A DNA stretch of 29,543 nucleotides from Sphacelaria rigidula (Eukaryota; Phaeophyceae; Sphacelariales). Below are positions 19,497 to 28,594 of the stretch, one piece after another. Location: positions 1 to 29,543 of the forward strand of contig CAXNAA020000077.1 of the NCBI GenBank assembly GCA_964200075.2, in the 5' to 3' direction. A model generated the notes under the pieces. That model saw only the letters and a program-made list of their open reading frames with translations, made no database searches and was not told the origin of the DNA. The translations under genes were made by a program, and so were the position numbers. Every line of letters begins with the position of its first letter. The stretch's first letter is position 1.

Positions 19497-19640
19497 TCGT
19501 AGGTACGGTAGGTACCCGGTACCGCTATTTGGGAAGTCTCATACCCTACCGATACCGGTCTAACCGGGTATTTTCAAATGTCATACCTAGGATACCCACG
19601 ATACCACGGTATTTCGATATTTCAATACTAAGGAGTCGAG
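19497..19640. repeat. Palindrome-rich GGTACC/TACCGG patch
   Basis: Words such as GGTACGGTAGGTACCCGGTACC, TACCGATACCGG, ACCGGGTATTTTC and GATACCACGGTATTTCG give several overlapping short inverted repeats. It resembles the TACCGGTA-rich internal sequence seen in some MITEs, but ends are not resolved. Confidence 0.5.
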
Positions 19641-20189
19641 GAGTAGACATATTCGTCGATCAATGGTTGCGCCGCAGGCAAAAAAAAACGTTACACGACG
19701 CAAACGCCTCTTTTCTTCCTGGAAAAAATCAAGTAATCATGATTAAATCAAGTTATTTTGATTTGATTGATTCACGTCGATTAGATGATATAAATCAACT
19801 ATAAGCGACGCGCTAACGTGATTGTTGATATAAATCAAATCAACTTTTGAATCAAAATCAACCGTGATTTGATAGTTGATCTACAACCCTACTGTCATGA
19901 TAATTTGGATAGAACCTACCACGGTTCGGAGGAATCATTGCCGGTTCGAGTAGCCAAATCCACGATTTCTCAGGCCTGGTTGCTCGAAAAAGAGAAAAAA
20001 AGTCGACCGCTGGTCAAACAGGTCTCCACGCAACTTTTGCACCATTCCATGTGCCTGGGCTGCGCGTACCTGGCTTGCAACGCTGAAAACAAAGCCTAAG
20101 GATTGATTCTTACGGTACGAATCAGTTACACTAAAATCAAGTAATTTCCAGACGAATCATCAATTCGTCCGACCCTGGGAAGCCACAGA

Positions 20190-20262
20190 CAGTTATGGGC
20201 GCGCCTGATCCCCCAAAATGGGCAAAAAAAGTGTCACCGACCAATATCACGAACAGACACGA
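20190..20262 (+). repeat. Dispersed repeat C, copy 1 (inverted copy at 22170-22245)
   Basis: TTATGGGCGCGCCTGA, CCCCAAAATG, AAAAAGTGTCACCGACCAA and CACGAACAGACA are matched in order by the minus strand of 22170-22245. Identity is about 85 percent by eye over roughly 60 bp. Beyond that the two copies diverge. The family is not recognised. Confidence 0.75.
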
Positions 20263-21034
20263 ACAGACCGACTTCTGGTGCTTATCCAGGCTCGTGGAGT
20301 AAAATGCGCCTTACGTCATCGGAAAAGAACGGCATGGATCCAAAATTCATATCGAAAAAAAGTGGACTGCCGTCTAAAGCCAGCACCATACCGTTATTTC
20401 GGTTGTTCCTCATATATTACATGCCACTGCGTCGCCTTTCGTCCGCGCTTGCGATACCCTGGCATGCAAGGAGGCTGACTGGGTTGAACCAACCCAACGG
20501 ACACCGAGAACACTCGGGCAAGAGCGGTACATACATTCCCTGAAGAAAATGAGGCCTTGGTAGACCCCAGATCGGCTTCTGTGGCGCAGATTTCAACGAA
20601 AACGCATTGTGCGCACCCGGGGAGTACACGGGCCCGTCAGCCCTACTTAAATCCTGATTCTCGTCGTACGCACTCAAATCAAGTAATATCAACCATGAAC
20701 ATTTGTAGCCCAATGCCGGTAAGTTAAACCAGGAAGCTGAACCATTCTTGAGCGGATCAAAGTTGGGTCAACATGATGTGCTCAACATGCGACAAAGTCA
20801 TAAGTACTGATGAAATTCAACGAGGACGGCCCTTACACAGACGAGTGGAGTACAAATAGTCACCGGGTGTTTAATGTGGGCTGGGCGGGTGTTGGTCCAT
20901 CACCTATTCATGGTTTGAGGAGCTTGATTCATCGGCGGCCATGATTCCACAACTTTTGTCGGACGAATGACTTGCATTTCAAAGTGCATTTGTTGTTCCG
21001 TGGGCATGGCTTTTCATTTGATGAATATGATATT
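20263..21034. other. Unassigned region
   Basis: No supported gene. Short open frames on both strands lack recognisable motifs. Confidence 0.45.
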
Positions 21035-21150
21035 AATTAGCTCTTTGACCGCGACGGTTTGGTCACACGCTGAATCGGCATCAGTTTTCACTTGAAAAAA
21101 GTATGCATGGTCCAGATGGACTACCCTCGCGGTGTAGGGGTTCATCGGAC
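21035..21150. repeat. Dispersed repeat D, copy 1 (direct copy at 23925-24035)
   Basis: It shares GACCGCGA, GGTCAC.CGCTGAATCGGCATCA, CACTTGAAAAAAGTATGC, GTCCAGATG and CGCGGTGTA words in order with 23925-24035, at roughly 80 percent identity by eye. Both minus strands can encode a short HLDHAYxFxVK-like peptide, which might be a remnant of a transposon protein. The family is not recognised. Confidence 0.7.
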
Positions 21151-21417
21151 TCCAAAGATGTTGTTTTGCGAGAGGGAATGAAAAGAAACGGTCGTCCGTC
21201 ACCCACCATTGCCGGTACAACATATGCGTATCCTAGGTTGGATGGGTCCACTGAAGGACATGATTGGGGCTTCGGTGCCATGTGGCTTCAGCGAAAGTGG
21301 GTCGATGACTTTGTGTCTTCTTGGCGCAGTATACCTTCCTATTCGGGAGCGTGAGTCGGTCAATGTTGATCTTGGTGTGAAAACCGAAATCCGGATCTTT
21401 CATGGGGGCTGTGCTCC

Positions 21418-21927
21418 TTGCATTCTCCTAGCGTCCCAGAACGCTTCTTGTCTAATTCGACGCCTGGGGCGCCGATTCGAGGTCTGTCAACGCACCCTCA
21501 GCCTACGAAACGCGTTGCACCCACCTCGCCCGATGGTTCTCGGTATGCCTTCGTTTGGGCCAGTGTTGAAATTTGTTCTTTCCGCTACTGCGAGGTCGCG
21601 AAGATGATTCTTGCTTCTGGGGGCTCGGTCGAAGGTTCAAATTCTGCAACATTCCACACATCCTATGTATCAACCATCTGCACTATCAAGAGTCATTCAT
21701 GGGTGTCATCTATTTCGAGGCCGTTAGACAGGGGTGAGGTTTTCGTGTTTTGTGGAGACCGGCGAGGGTTGGAGGTGCGATTTTGCGATCACAGTCCAAT
21801 CTGTTTCAGAGAATACTCATCGCCATGGCCACCAATTGGGATGCGACTTTTTGCATCATCTGCGCCAAGACGACAGCTACAATTGTACGGGTTGAATTTT
21901 TCAATTTCATCAGGATGCGAGTTTTGA
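21418..21927 (+). CDS. Hypothetical open frame, 169 codons
   Basis: One of the longest ATG-started frames outside repeats. It is Ser, Cys and Phe rich, with EVFVFCGDRRGLEVRFCDHS in the second half, and no recognised domain or signal peptide. A second open frame (21209-21607) overlaps it, so the choice of frame is unsettled. It could be an exon of an unknown gene or a decayed element. Low confidence. Confidence 0.25.
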   Translation: MHSPSVPERFLSNSTPGAPIRGLSTHPQPTKRVAPTSPDGSRYAFVWASVEICSFRYCEVAKMILASGGSVEGSNSATFHTSYVSTICTIKSHSWVSSISRPLDRGEVFVFCGDRRGLEVRFCDHSPICFREYSSPWPPIGMRLFASSAPRRQLQLYGLNFSISSGCEF

Positions 21928-22169
21928 AACGAATTGAGTGAAGAAAAACATGCGTTTTTTGCGATTTCCTCGATCACCGTTACGTTTTAGGTAAAACCAA
22001 CTTGTAAAATTATAGCTTGGACGAATATACGCCGCTGAGTAGCAGAGCCACGCCGTGGTTCGTCCTCCGGAACAAGAAAACTGATAAAACGTGGAATGGA
22101 AACCCTACTCAAATCACAAGTACTTTGAAGGATTTTGCGGCGTGCATAGTCAGAGGATGAACGACATCT

Positions 22170-22245
22170 CCTGTCCGTTCGTGCTTTTGGTCGGTGACAC
22201 TTTTTGGGCTCATTTTGGGGCGTCAGGCGCGCCCATAACGGTGCA
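22170..22245 (-). repeat. Dispersed repeat C, copy 2
   Basis: The reverse complement carries TTATGGGCGCGCCTGACG, CCCCAAAATGAG, AAAAAGTGTCACCGACCAA and CACGAACGGACA, matching 20190-20262 in order. The two copies are inverted, about 2 kb apart. Confidence 0.75.
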
Positions 22246-23924
22246 ATGCAGTACAGTACAGACAGTAAAGTTTCGTTGACTGTTCTCAACGAAGCACCTT
22301 CGGCTTCTCCTTGTTGTTGGTAATGGACACACACACATTACGGTGGGAGAGCACACTCGGCATACAATACACACACTTGGCCGTAGGCTTAGAAGAGGGA
22401 AGCCAAAAGAGAGAGGGGAAGGGAGGGATAGTAACACACAGTAGGACACAGCAACAACAGCAGACCCCAGACACCCTGTCTTGGGTTGCCGACGTCAAAT
22501 ACTGTATGCACCAGAGGGAAGGCACCCTCAGTACACATCACACGAACTCTTGGCTGTTTACCGAAAAGAGGCGAGGCAGGAAAGACAGGAGAGAGACCAA
22601 CACAGACAGCGATGGCCATAGGAGATGCGAGCTGCTTGCAGATTTTGACTACAGCCAGGTCCACCTTGCCGATTTACTGGTCGCTCCATCCTTGTCACGA
22701 CATGACCCGATTTGAGTTCGATCGTAGTAGGGTTGGTACGGCGTCAACACTTCTTATCTGCCTGTCAAACCCCGTGCGAAGCGCAGCTCTGCAAGCACAG
22801 ACAGTTCAGCAGTGCAAGGTCGCACCTGTACAGTCTTTATTTGTCACCATGGAGGCCGAGATACGTCCGCCGCCCGCGGACGTTGCGACCAGAAGCGCCC
22901 GTACGTTCACCGTTTGTCGACAGTCGACACACGGAGAGTAATTCAAATCAATCAGATCACGTACTTCAACACCCCCTCCCATCTCAGCTACGGTCGGCGT
23001 CGGCACGCACAAGCAAAGACAAAGAAGAAAGTAGCAATGAAGCTGAACCTTCTTTAGGGTGTTCAAAGTGATTCGGAGAGCTGGTTGCTGCATGTAATGC
23101 CTCCAACCTCCAAAAAGGCCTCGTTTGAAGTTGCGACAGTCAAGTCTGAGGAGTTCAATCAAGACTAGCGCTGGTCAAAAGGGGTCGAGTTGGGCTGTTC
23201 TTGAGACCGCTGACAGACAGAAGCGAAACACAACGCCATGAGCACCAATGAAGCTGAAACTTGTTGAGGGCGTCTCGATTGATGTTAGAAGAGCGATGGG
23301 ATGTTTTTTTCGCGCAGCGCGGCTTCGAATCCATTCGGGGAAAAAAAGTGCGTGTTTCTGGCCTTCCTTGTGAGAGCGGACGGATGACATTTTTTCAATT
23401 TCGGTTCAGTAGAAGTCTTTTCAGCCCTAAGGGCCTCAAAGGAAATGGCACGCATGATCATGAGTACACCCCCCTCTCAATTCATGAGTTGTAGGGTGCC
23501 GTAAGGTTGTGCCTTCGCAGGTTGCGTAGTATCTTCGTGAGTGGTACTTCGAGTTGCCGCGTGTGCAGAGGTCGGTTTGCTTGCTTGATTGCCGGGACTC
23601 ATGTACTGTGGCGGAGGGAAGTGCGTTGGTGATTGTGGTGTCGATATTCTGTCTATAGGCATAGACATGGTGTGCAGTGCGCTCTCAAGATGCTGCTCTA
23701 GCGCTGTCCAAAACTCTCCACCGCTCTGCTCGTGTAATGCACACATCATCACTACGCTTCACCTGCTGCTGCACTTGGAGGGGCGTGTTCTGCGAGGAAA
23801 TCATTCTTGTCCCTCATACCCGGCGTGATCGCCTTGGGGTGTGGGCGGATTCCGCGACATGGACGACGTCTCGGCCCATTTCCACGTTTTCTCAATCATA
23901 TCTCACGCTAGTTCCAACAGTTGA
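22246..23924. other. Unassigned region
   Basis: A CAGTACAGTACAGACAG simple stretch lies at about 22246-22265, echoing the one in the piggyBac-like element at about 11950. Overlapping open frames on both strands (for example 22486-22941 plus, 22806-23162 minus) have no recognisable motifs and compete with each other, so none is called. Confidence 0.4.
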
Positions 23925-24035
23925 TCCATGGACCGCGAGGGTAGGTCACCTGCTGAAGCGGCATCAATTTCACTCGAAAAATGTATGCGTGATCCAGATG
24001 AAATACCCGCATCGCGGTCTAAGGGTAAAGAGACC
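23925..24035. repeat. Dispersed repeat D, copy 2
   Basis: Direct-orientation partner of 21035-21150: GGACCGCGAGGGTAGGTCAC, GCTGAAGCGGCATCA, CACTCGAAAAATGTATGCGT, GATCCAGATG and CATCGCGGTCTA. It sits in DNA otherwise unlike the surroundings of copy 1, so the shared block behaves as a dispersed element fragment. Confidence 0.7.
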
Positions 24036-24444
24036 ATTTTGTGAAGATACCATTTTCACAAGCATAACTCTCGAGGGAAGCACGAGGTTGCCATCATGTA
24101 GTGAATTGACAAGCCCGCGCTTTTATTGTGAAATGCACGTTCGAAGTTTTTTCTCGGAAATCAAAATTTAGAGTACTTCTGAGAAATAGCTGCAAACTAA
24201 AAATGACTTTCCCGCGGCCTACGGCAGCCTGTACGCTGCACCTGTTGGCATGGTTGTCTTGAGCTTGTGACACATTCAACCCCTTCATTCGAGTCCCTTG
24301 CCAACACCCCCTTTCGCGTTTCACGTGGTAATCGCAGTAGGCTCCTGCTGTGGAGATATTATGTGATTCTTGAATGACGAACGGTGTAGCCAGAATCGCA
24401 TTGAAAACTATATTTTGCCCCTACTTTTCGTTTTCCAACTCCCA
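24036..24444. other. Unassigned region
   Basis: No supported feature between dispersed repeat D and the second piggyBac-like element. Confidence 0.5.
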
Positions 24445-24448
24445 TTCA

Positions 24449-25902
24449 CCCTTTTGGGACCGACCCCCCACTAACACGGGGTTGATCCTGTGTTGGTGAA
24501 ATAATAGAAACAAGTATTCGAGCGACCTGCCCAATCACGGCGAGGCGAAATTTATTCTCCAGACCCGAACGACCAGTGCTGGGGTTGTTGGCGAGTATGA
24601 TGTCACTGTAAAGATCGTGTGGGGACCCTATCCATGGCCCAGATAAGCATTCGCAGGTTTCGAAGCGCAGGGTGTCGGAACTTGGTTATATGATATGACT
24701 TGCACTCAGTAAATCGTTCCCGAGTTTTCCGGTGGGTTTTCGGGTCTCAATTCCCTACTAAAACGTAGTAATTTACACGAACACAGGGTCGACCGGTGAA
24801 GCCGGGAAGGAGTGTACATGCTACCATGTGGTCATTTTCACCACGCCCTGAAACCAGGTGGGCTGTGGAAAGGCAAGACGATCTACTCATGAGTTCTGCT
24901 TATAACACGGGATCTTACAAATTGGGGATGGGAAACCGGAGAATTAAAATATTCGAAATATGGTTCCATTTCTTGAGCTGCTGATAGCTACCGACAATAA
25001 CTACACGCCATACAAATTTTAACTCCGATCACTGACAGTTTGGGGTCCTAGGTGAAAAACCAATTTTGGGGCATTCCGGGTGTCCAAACGGACGCCAAAA
25101 TGGTTCCGAAATTGGTGTATCACCTAGGACCCCAACATTTCAGTGATCGAAATCCAAATTTATATGGCATGTAGCAGTTGTCAATCTATCAGAAGATGAA
25201 TGAATGGAACCATATTTCAAAGATTTGGTGTGGATGCGAAGATTTCAATTCTCCGGCTTTCTCATCCCCAATAAAAGATCCACCCCCAATTTGTAAGATC
25301 CCGTGTTTTATCCCTCTGGCGATGACTTTCAGGGTACAGTCCACATGTACTGTACGTAGTGAACGGGGATCAGAAAGCTGTATATATATTAGGCAGCTGA
25401 TTTCGGTAGCTGACAAATGCCCAGAACGTGCGAGGGAGTATGCAGCGGCAGCTGCTGCTTCAGTCGGATAGGCGGACTACACTGTACTGTACTATTATAT
25501 ACTGTTGTATGCATGCGTGCCGCAACGCTGATACCCTTCGAAGAGAATTTGCCGCATGCAACAAGGGGGGAAAAGGCGGCCCACCCCGAACACAAAGGGC
25601 TGTGTGGCAAGGTGGTGGGAACAAAAGTATCATCCAAAGCCACGGGTGGCGGGCGGCTCGCCGGTCGCCGCATCTTGTTGAAAGCTCTCCACCACAACCC
25701 ATACCGCTTGCTACATCAGATGTACACCACCTAGTGCGCACCCCGCACCTGAAAATAGATCGGATGAAACTTTCGGTCTGCGTCACGACCCTGCGGTTAC
25801 ATACGCAAAGTATCAGCAACACGTCACTGTTTCGTGCAGACGCCAGACACGTCATTCCTGACCAGCCTCATTGGTCGTTCTGCAGGCCCGGTCCCGAAAG
25901 GG
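24449..25902 (-). mobile_element. TTAA-flanked piggyBac-like element, copy 2, with nested insert
   Basis: Inverted relative to copy 1. Its 5-prime end lies at 25902, next to TTAA (25903-25906); its 3-prime end lies at 24449, next to TTCA (TGAA on the element strand, 24445-24448). Long matches to copy 1, for example GACCAATGAGGCTGG and CCGAAAGTTTCATC, run nearly end to end at roughly 85 percent identity by eye. The length is 1454 bp, because a 404-bp foldback element (24904-25307) is inserted. No transposase is seen. Long open frames inside (25428-25958 plus, 25389-25697 minus) are not preserved in copy 1 and are not called. Confidence 0.85.
24904..25307. mobile_element. Nested 404-bp foldback MITE with 4-bp TSD
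   Basis: The ends are AACACGGGATCTTACAAATT and its reverse complement. Most of the element is one long imperfect palindrome: left arm 24904 to about 25085, right arm about 25095 to 25307. Mirrored words include CCGGAGAATT, ATATGGTTCCATT, CGATCACTGA and GGGTCCTAGGTGA. TTAT is duplicated at 24900-24903 and 25308-25311. Copy 1 of the host element has the uninterrupted site GAGGGATACGCAGAATTC (about 12124-12141), an empty-site control. There is no coding capacity. Confidence 0.92.
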
Positions 25903-25983
25903 TTAAGATCGCCATCGATTTGTGTTCCGACTCTTGCATGTACTCGCCATCAAAGTAAAAGTGACTGCACGTCGGCTGCACTA

Positions 25984-26038
25984 ATCTGAGCGCAGGTGGG
26001 ACGCGCGACGCATCAAAGCGGAGAGGGCGGGCGTACCG
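25984..26038 (+). promoter_or_regulatory. Possible splice acceptor and exon start before the 161-codon frame
   Basis: The frame of the 26039 ATG is open upstream to a TAA at about 25981. CTGCACTAATCTGAGCGCAG ends in AG and contains a CTAAT branch-like word, so the exon could begin at about 25996 rather than at the ATG. This is inferred from sequence only. Confidence 0.25.
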
Positions 26039-26524
26039 ATGGAGGACTTCCAAGAACCTCGCGCCGAAACGGCAAACGATGTGCGGGAGCGTGGGCAGCA
26101 GTTCTTGGAAGCGCTGTTAGAAGAAGCTCGCGAGGCACGTGCTCGAAGCAGTAGCAACTGCGATACGGGGAAGGACATCAGAACGGGAGGGGCAACAGAG
26201 CGGCACAGCACCTCTGTCGCGAGTGCCTCATCGCCGATTGCTCATCTGAGTAGCGAGGAGATGAGAGCGCTCATAGTATCGCACGGAGGATTTCTTTACG
26301 AGATGTTGGCCAATGTGCTGGGGCTCGGGAAGAAGGTTGGGCTCCCCAGTAATTGTTCAGTTAGTATCGTAGACGTCTATGAAGCGAGTGTACGTGAGAA
26401 AGGGGGGCAAGAGATGCGGCGAGCTTCTTTTGTCCCGCGAGTGATAAATGACTTCGCACACATGGTCGATGCCGGGCTGGCCACGGCGAACCGCGTGGAA
26501 AACCTCGATGTAGATGAAAAGTGA
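26039..26524 (+). CDS. Hypothetical protein, 161 residues
   Basis: The best plus-strand coding candidate. It has 161 codons and GC-rich third positions (roughly two thirds G or C by eye), unlike surrounding DNA. It opens with an acidic and basic helical stretch (DVRERGQQFLEALLEEAREA), has a Ser, Thr and Gly rich linker near residues 40-65, and a second folded-looking part (LIVSHGGFLYEMLANVLGLG ... PRVINDFAHMVDAGLATANR). No signal peptide or membrane segment. No family is recognised. It starts 136 bp beyond the TTAA end of the piggyBac-like element. It may be a single-exon gene or the last exon of a spliced gene. Confidence 0.45.
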   Translation: MEDFQEPRAETANDVRERGQQFLEALLEEAREARARSSSNCDTGKDIRTGGATERHSTSVASASSPIAHLSSEEMRALIVSHGGFLYEMLANVLGLGKKVGLPSNCSVSIVDVYEASVREKGGQEMRRASFVPRVINDFAHMVDAGLATANRVENLDVDEK

Positions 26525-28018
26525 CGGGATACCAAGATCAGGCTTGTTTCTGAAATCGTGAGTGCAGTCGTCACCGTTGGTCGGCCTTACGACCGCGTGC
26601 GGGTTGTTTCTGCACAGCTGTATGTGTAACCTCTGGAGATGTTCTATTTCTTCTTCTCTGAAATGCTGAAAAAGTGAGAGTGCAGGAGATGTGGGGTTGC
26701 ACAAAAATATGCCATGTCAAAACTGAGCCACATTTTCTGGGATAGCTCGCGAGACACGGGATCATCTCTCCGGGCACAACTCGGTGACAGGAGTGACTGT
26801 GAGTGTTGGACTTTGAAAGTGATACGATCGCGGGTGCCATGTGAGCGTTGGCGACTAAGGCGAGGGAAGAGGCGAGTACGAAGGAGGAGGGGGGAGTCGA
26901 TTGGTATTCCTATCTCAGCTTCGCTGCAGATATCGCGAGGGGTCGGACCCAAATGGCCTCAAGCCATCCCGAAAAGCGCGTCAGAGCTGACACATGTTGC
27001 GATTTAGCGCTGGTATGTTGAGTTGACGTACGTCTACGACAAGTTGACCAAAGGCTTCGTAGTGCCACCTATGAATACGCAATAAAGGTAGAGTCATAGT
27101 GTCCCTCACTAGCGTTCTCTGTGTCCCTGTTCCCCACGCTGCCTCCAGCCTGTCAGCACGACCAGCTATGTTGAGGGGTACAAGTACCATGCAACAAAAC
27201 CTCGCTGTGAAGTCGGGGTGGCGATCTCCTCTCTATCACACTTGTACAGTGTTTTGTGTTGATGTTGAATTTCATGAAATGCTTGTTTCGAGTATCATCA
27301 CGCACCCTGCCTATTTCTGCATCTTGGGGGGGCTGTAGCCATGATCTGGCACGCCGTAGTCATGTGACCACTGACCTCGTCCCTTCAAAGCCGGGATGGA
27401 GCTCGCCAGTTTTCCACCGGACCAGGCTCGCAATCCATCATCAAGCGCGAAACACCGTGATGGGTTCGGCGCGTCGCATGAAGGCTGAGCTGCATCATGC
27501 GAAGATAACTTTGACCTGAAGCGTACTGATTATCTTGCATTTGGATGACAGCCTCCAATGAGTTGCGTTATTTTCCGGTATCGCCACTTCCAGAGACAGT
27601 CGTGGCTTACACACCACCTCATGGGTGTCTCACCATTCCAACATTGCGTATTACGATCATCCCCTTTGCGCGGGATTGGGGTTCTCCCACTCCGCACAAA
27701 ATCATCTAGCTCGACCACCCTCATGGTTACCGCAAATGAATGCAAGCGCGCAAATAAAAACGGCAACCGAGTTGCCTAGCTTACGCAGTGAGAGGCATGT
27801 CGCACAGCATCGTGGCCAACCGATGCCAACCCCATAGGGGGTCCGTCGGTACAAAGCCAGGGCAGAGTACGCTGGGTTTTCGCTGGATCAGGCCAGGGGG
27901 AGTGCCTGCACTTAGCTGTGGTCCCATCATCGCTTCCCACCCACAGAAAAATCCCCGGCTTCGCCAGTTGAATCTAAACTGCTCGTCTCCGACTGATCGA
28001 ATGCATGCATATGATGAG
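26525..28018. other. Unassigned region with weak minus-strand open frames
   Basis: Minus frames at 26981-27190 (contains LRIHRWHYEAFGQLVVDVRQ) and 27530-27766 (contains TPMRWCVSHDCLWKWRYRK) have plausible compositions and could be exons, but no splice pattern links them with confidence. No repeats with definable ends were seen. Confidence 0.35.
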
Positions 28019-28594
28019 TCAAATGGGCAAACGCAACTTCATCAAGACACGGGAGGTTAAGATGTGTTGCCCTTGATACAGATACACTCCAATTGTGTAT
28101 ACGGTGCCTCGGGTGAGTTCCGCTCCGCTCGGCATTTCCTCGAGCTCGCACTTGCAGCATGGCGCACAAAAGAAAATACCATGTCAAGAAAGACTGTCTC
28201 CCACGATTACCCAACCCAACGATGATCGACACCTGAACAGCCAATCCCCCGCTAGAAAAAGCTTACGGTATCGTAGGAGAGCCTGCTGTGCTGCAGTCTC
28301 GTACCAATAAGCATTGTCCCCGTCCTCACACGTGGCCTTAGTACACTTTCTGTTACTCAACTGGTTGCTTTCACTTCGGTGGTGTGTTGACAAGTGACCA
28401 CACGCTCATGATCATACCGCATCATCTTTATTACTACTCCCGCACATTAGTGCTATCTCTCGAACCCGTGGTGGCGGACGCAGACCCGTCTTTCCAATAC
28501 CGCCCATGCTTTGCTCACGAGACGTGAGAGTTCTCATCGCTTTGCCTGTGACTCCGAACAAAAACGAGAACAAAACAAATAGAAACGCTGCCAT
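28019..28594 (-). CDS. Candidate three-exon gene for a small secreted protein
   Basis: All in one minus frame, 28594 to 28019 (192 codons), with only two internal stops; about nine would be expected by chance. Both stops fall inside short GT...AG spans that keep phase: intron 1 at 28417-28361 (57 nt, GTATGA...CCAG) and intron 2 at 28210-28151 (60 nt, GTAATC...CAAG, pyrimidine-rich end). Predicted exons: 28594-28418, 28360-28211 and 28150-28019, giving about 152 residues. Two in-frame TGA codons lie just before the ATG, supporting this start. The N-terminus MAAFLFVLFSFLFGVTG looks like a signal peptide. Later exons hold YWYETAAQQALLRYRKLFLA and ELTRGTVYTIGVYLYQGQ, plus several Cys. No family is recognised. 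Confidence 0.45.
28151..28210 (-). other. Predicted intron 2, 60 nt
   Basis: It begins GTAATC and ends CTGCAAG, with a pyrimidine-rich TATTTTCTTTTGTGCGCC before the acceptor. It removes a TGA at 28186-28184. Its length is a multiple of three and phase is zero on both sides. Confidence 0.4.
28361..28417 (-). other. Predicted intron 1, 57 nt
   Basis: It begins GTATGATC and ends GCAACCAG, removing the TGA at 28414-28412. Its length is a multiple of three, phase zero. The acceptor lacks a strong pyrimidine tract, so the exact 3-prime border is uncertain; ACTAAG about 25 nt further downstream is an alternative. Confidence 0.3.

Larger units (their letters stand above)
18202..19891. mobile_element. 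hAT-type DNA transposon, non-autonomous, 1690 bp
   Basis: The left end TAGGGTTGTATATCAACTAT and the right end (reverse complement TAGGGTTGTAGATCAACTAT) match at 19 of 20 positions and share a GGTTGATTT word further in. Perfect 8-bp TSDs CTGTCATG flank it at 18194-18201 and 19892-19899. An 8-bp TSD with ends beginning TAGGG or CAGGG is the hAT signature. Subterminal ATCAAC/GTTGAT words cluster at both ends (18208-18265 and 19725-19885), like hAT transposase-binding regions. No BED finger or DDE/dimerisation domain of a transposase is seen, so it is likely mobilised in trans. An intact TSD suggests a fairly recent insertion. Confidence 0.88.
18042..20099 (+). pseudogene. Open frame interrupted by a hAT-type insertion
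   Basis: Frame 18042-18200 (53 codons, following a TAG at 18039) and frame 19899-20096 (66 codons, then stop) lie on either side of the 18202-19891 element. If the element and one TSD copy are ignored they are in the same frame, giving about 119 codons with no stop. No homology is recognised. The right half holds a Cys-rich end (CLGCAYLAC). The continuity could be chance (about 0.3 percent for 119 random codons under uniform base use) or a real exon broken by the insertion. No Met is required if it is an internal exon. Confidence 0.35.

Noticed and set aside
22806-23162. Overlapping frames of 118 to 151 codons on both strands
   Set aside because: They compete with one another, show no motif or splice pattern, and none has a distinguishing codon profile.
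25428-25958. 176-codon plus-strand open frame and the opposing 25389-25697 frame
   Set aside because: Both lie in the piggyBac-like element. The matching frames in the other copy (11781-12275) have changes at all codon positions and different lengths, so there is no sign of coding constraint.
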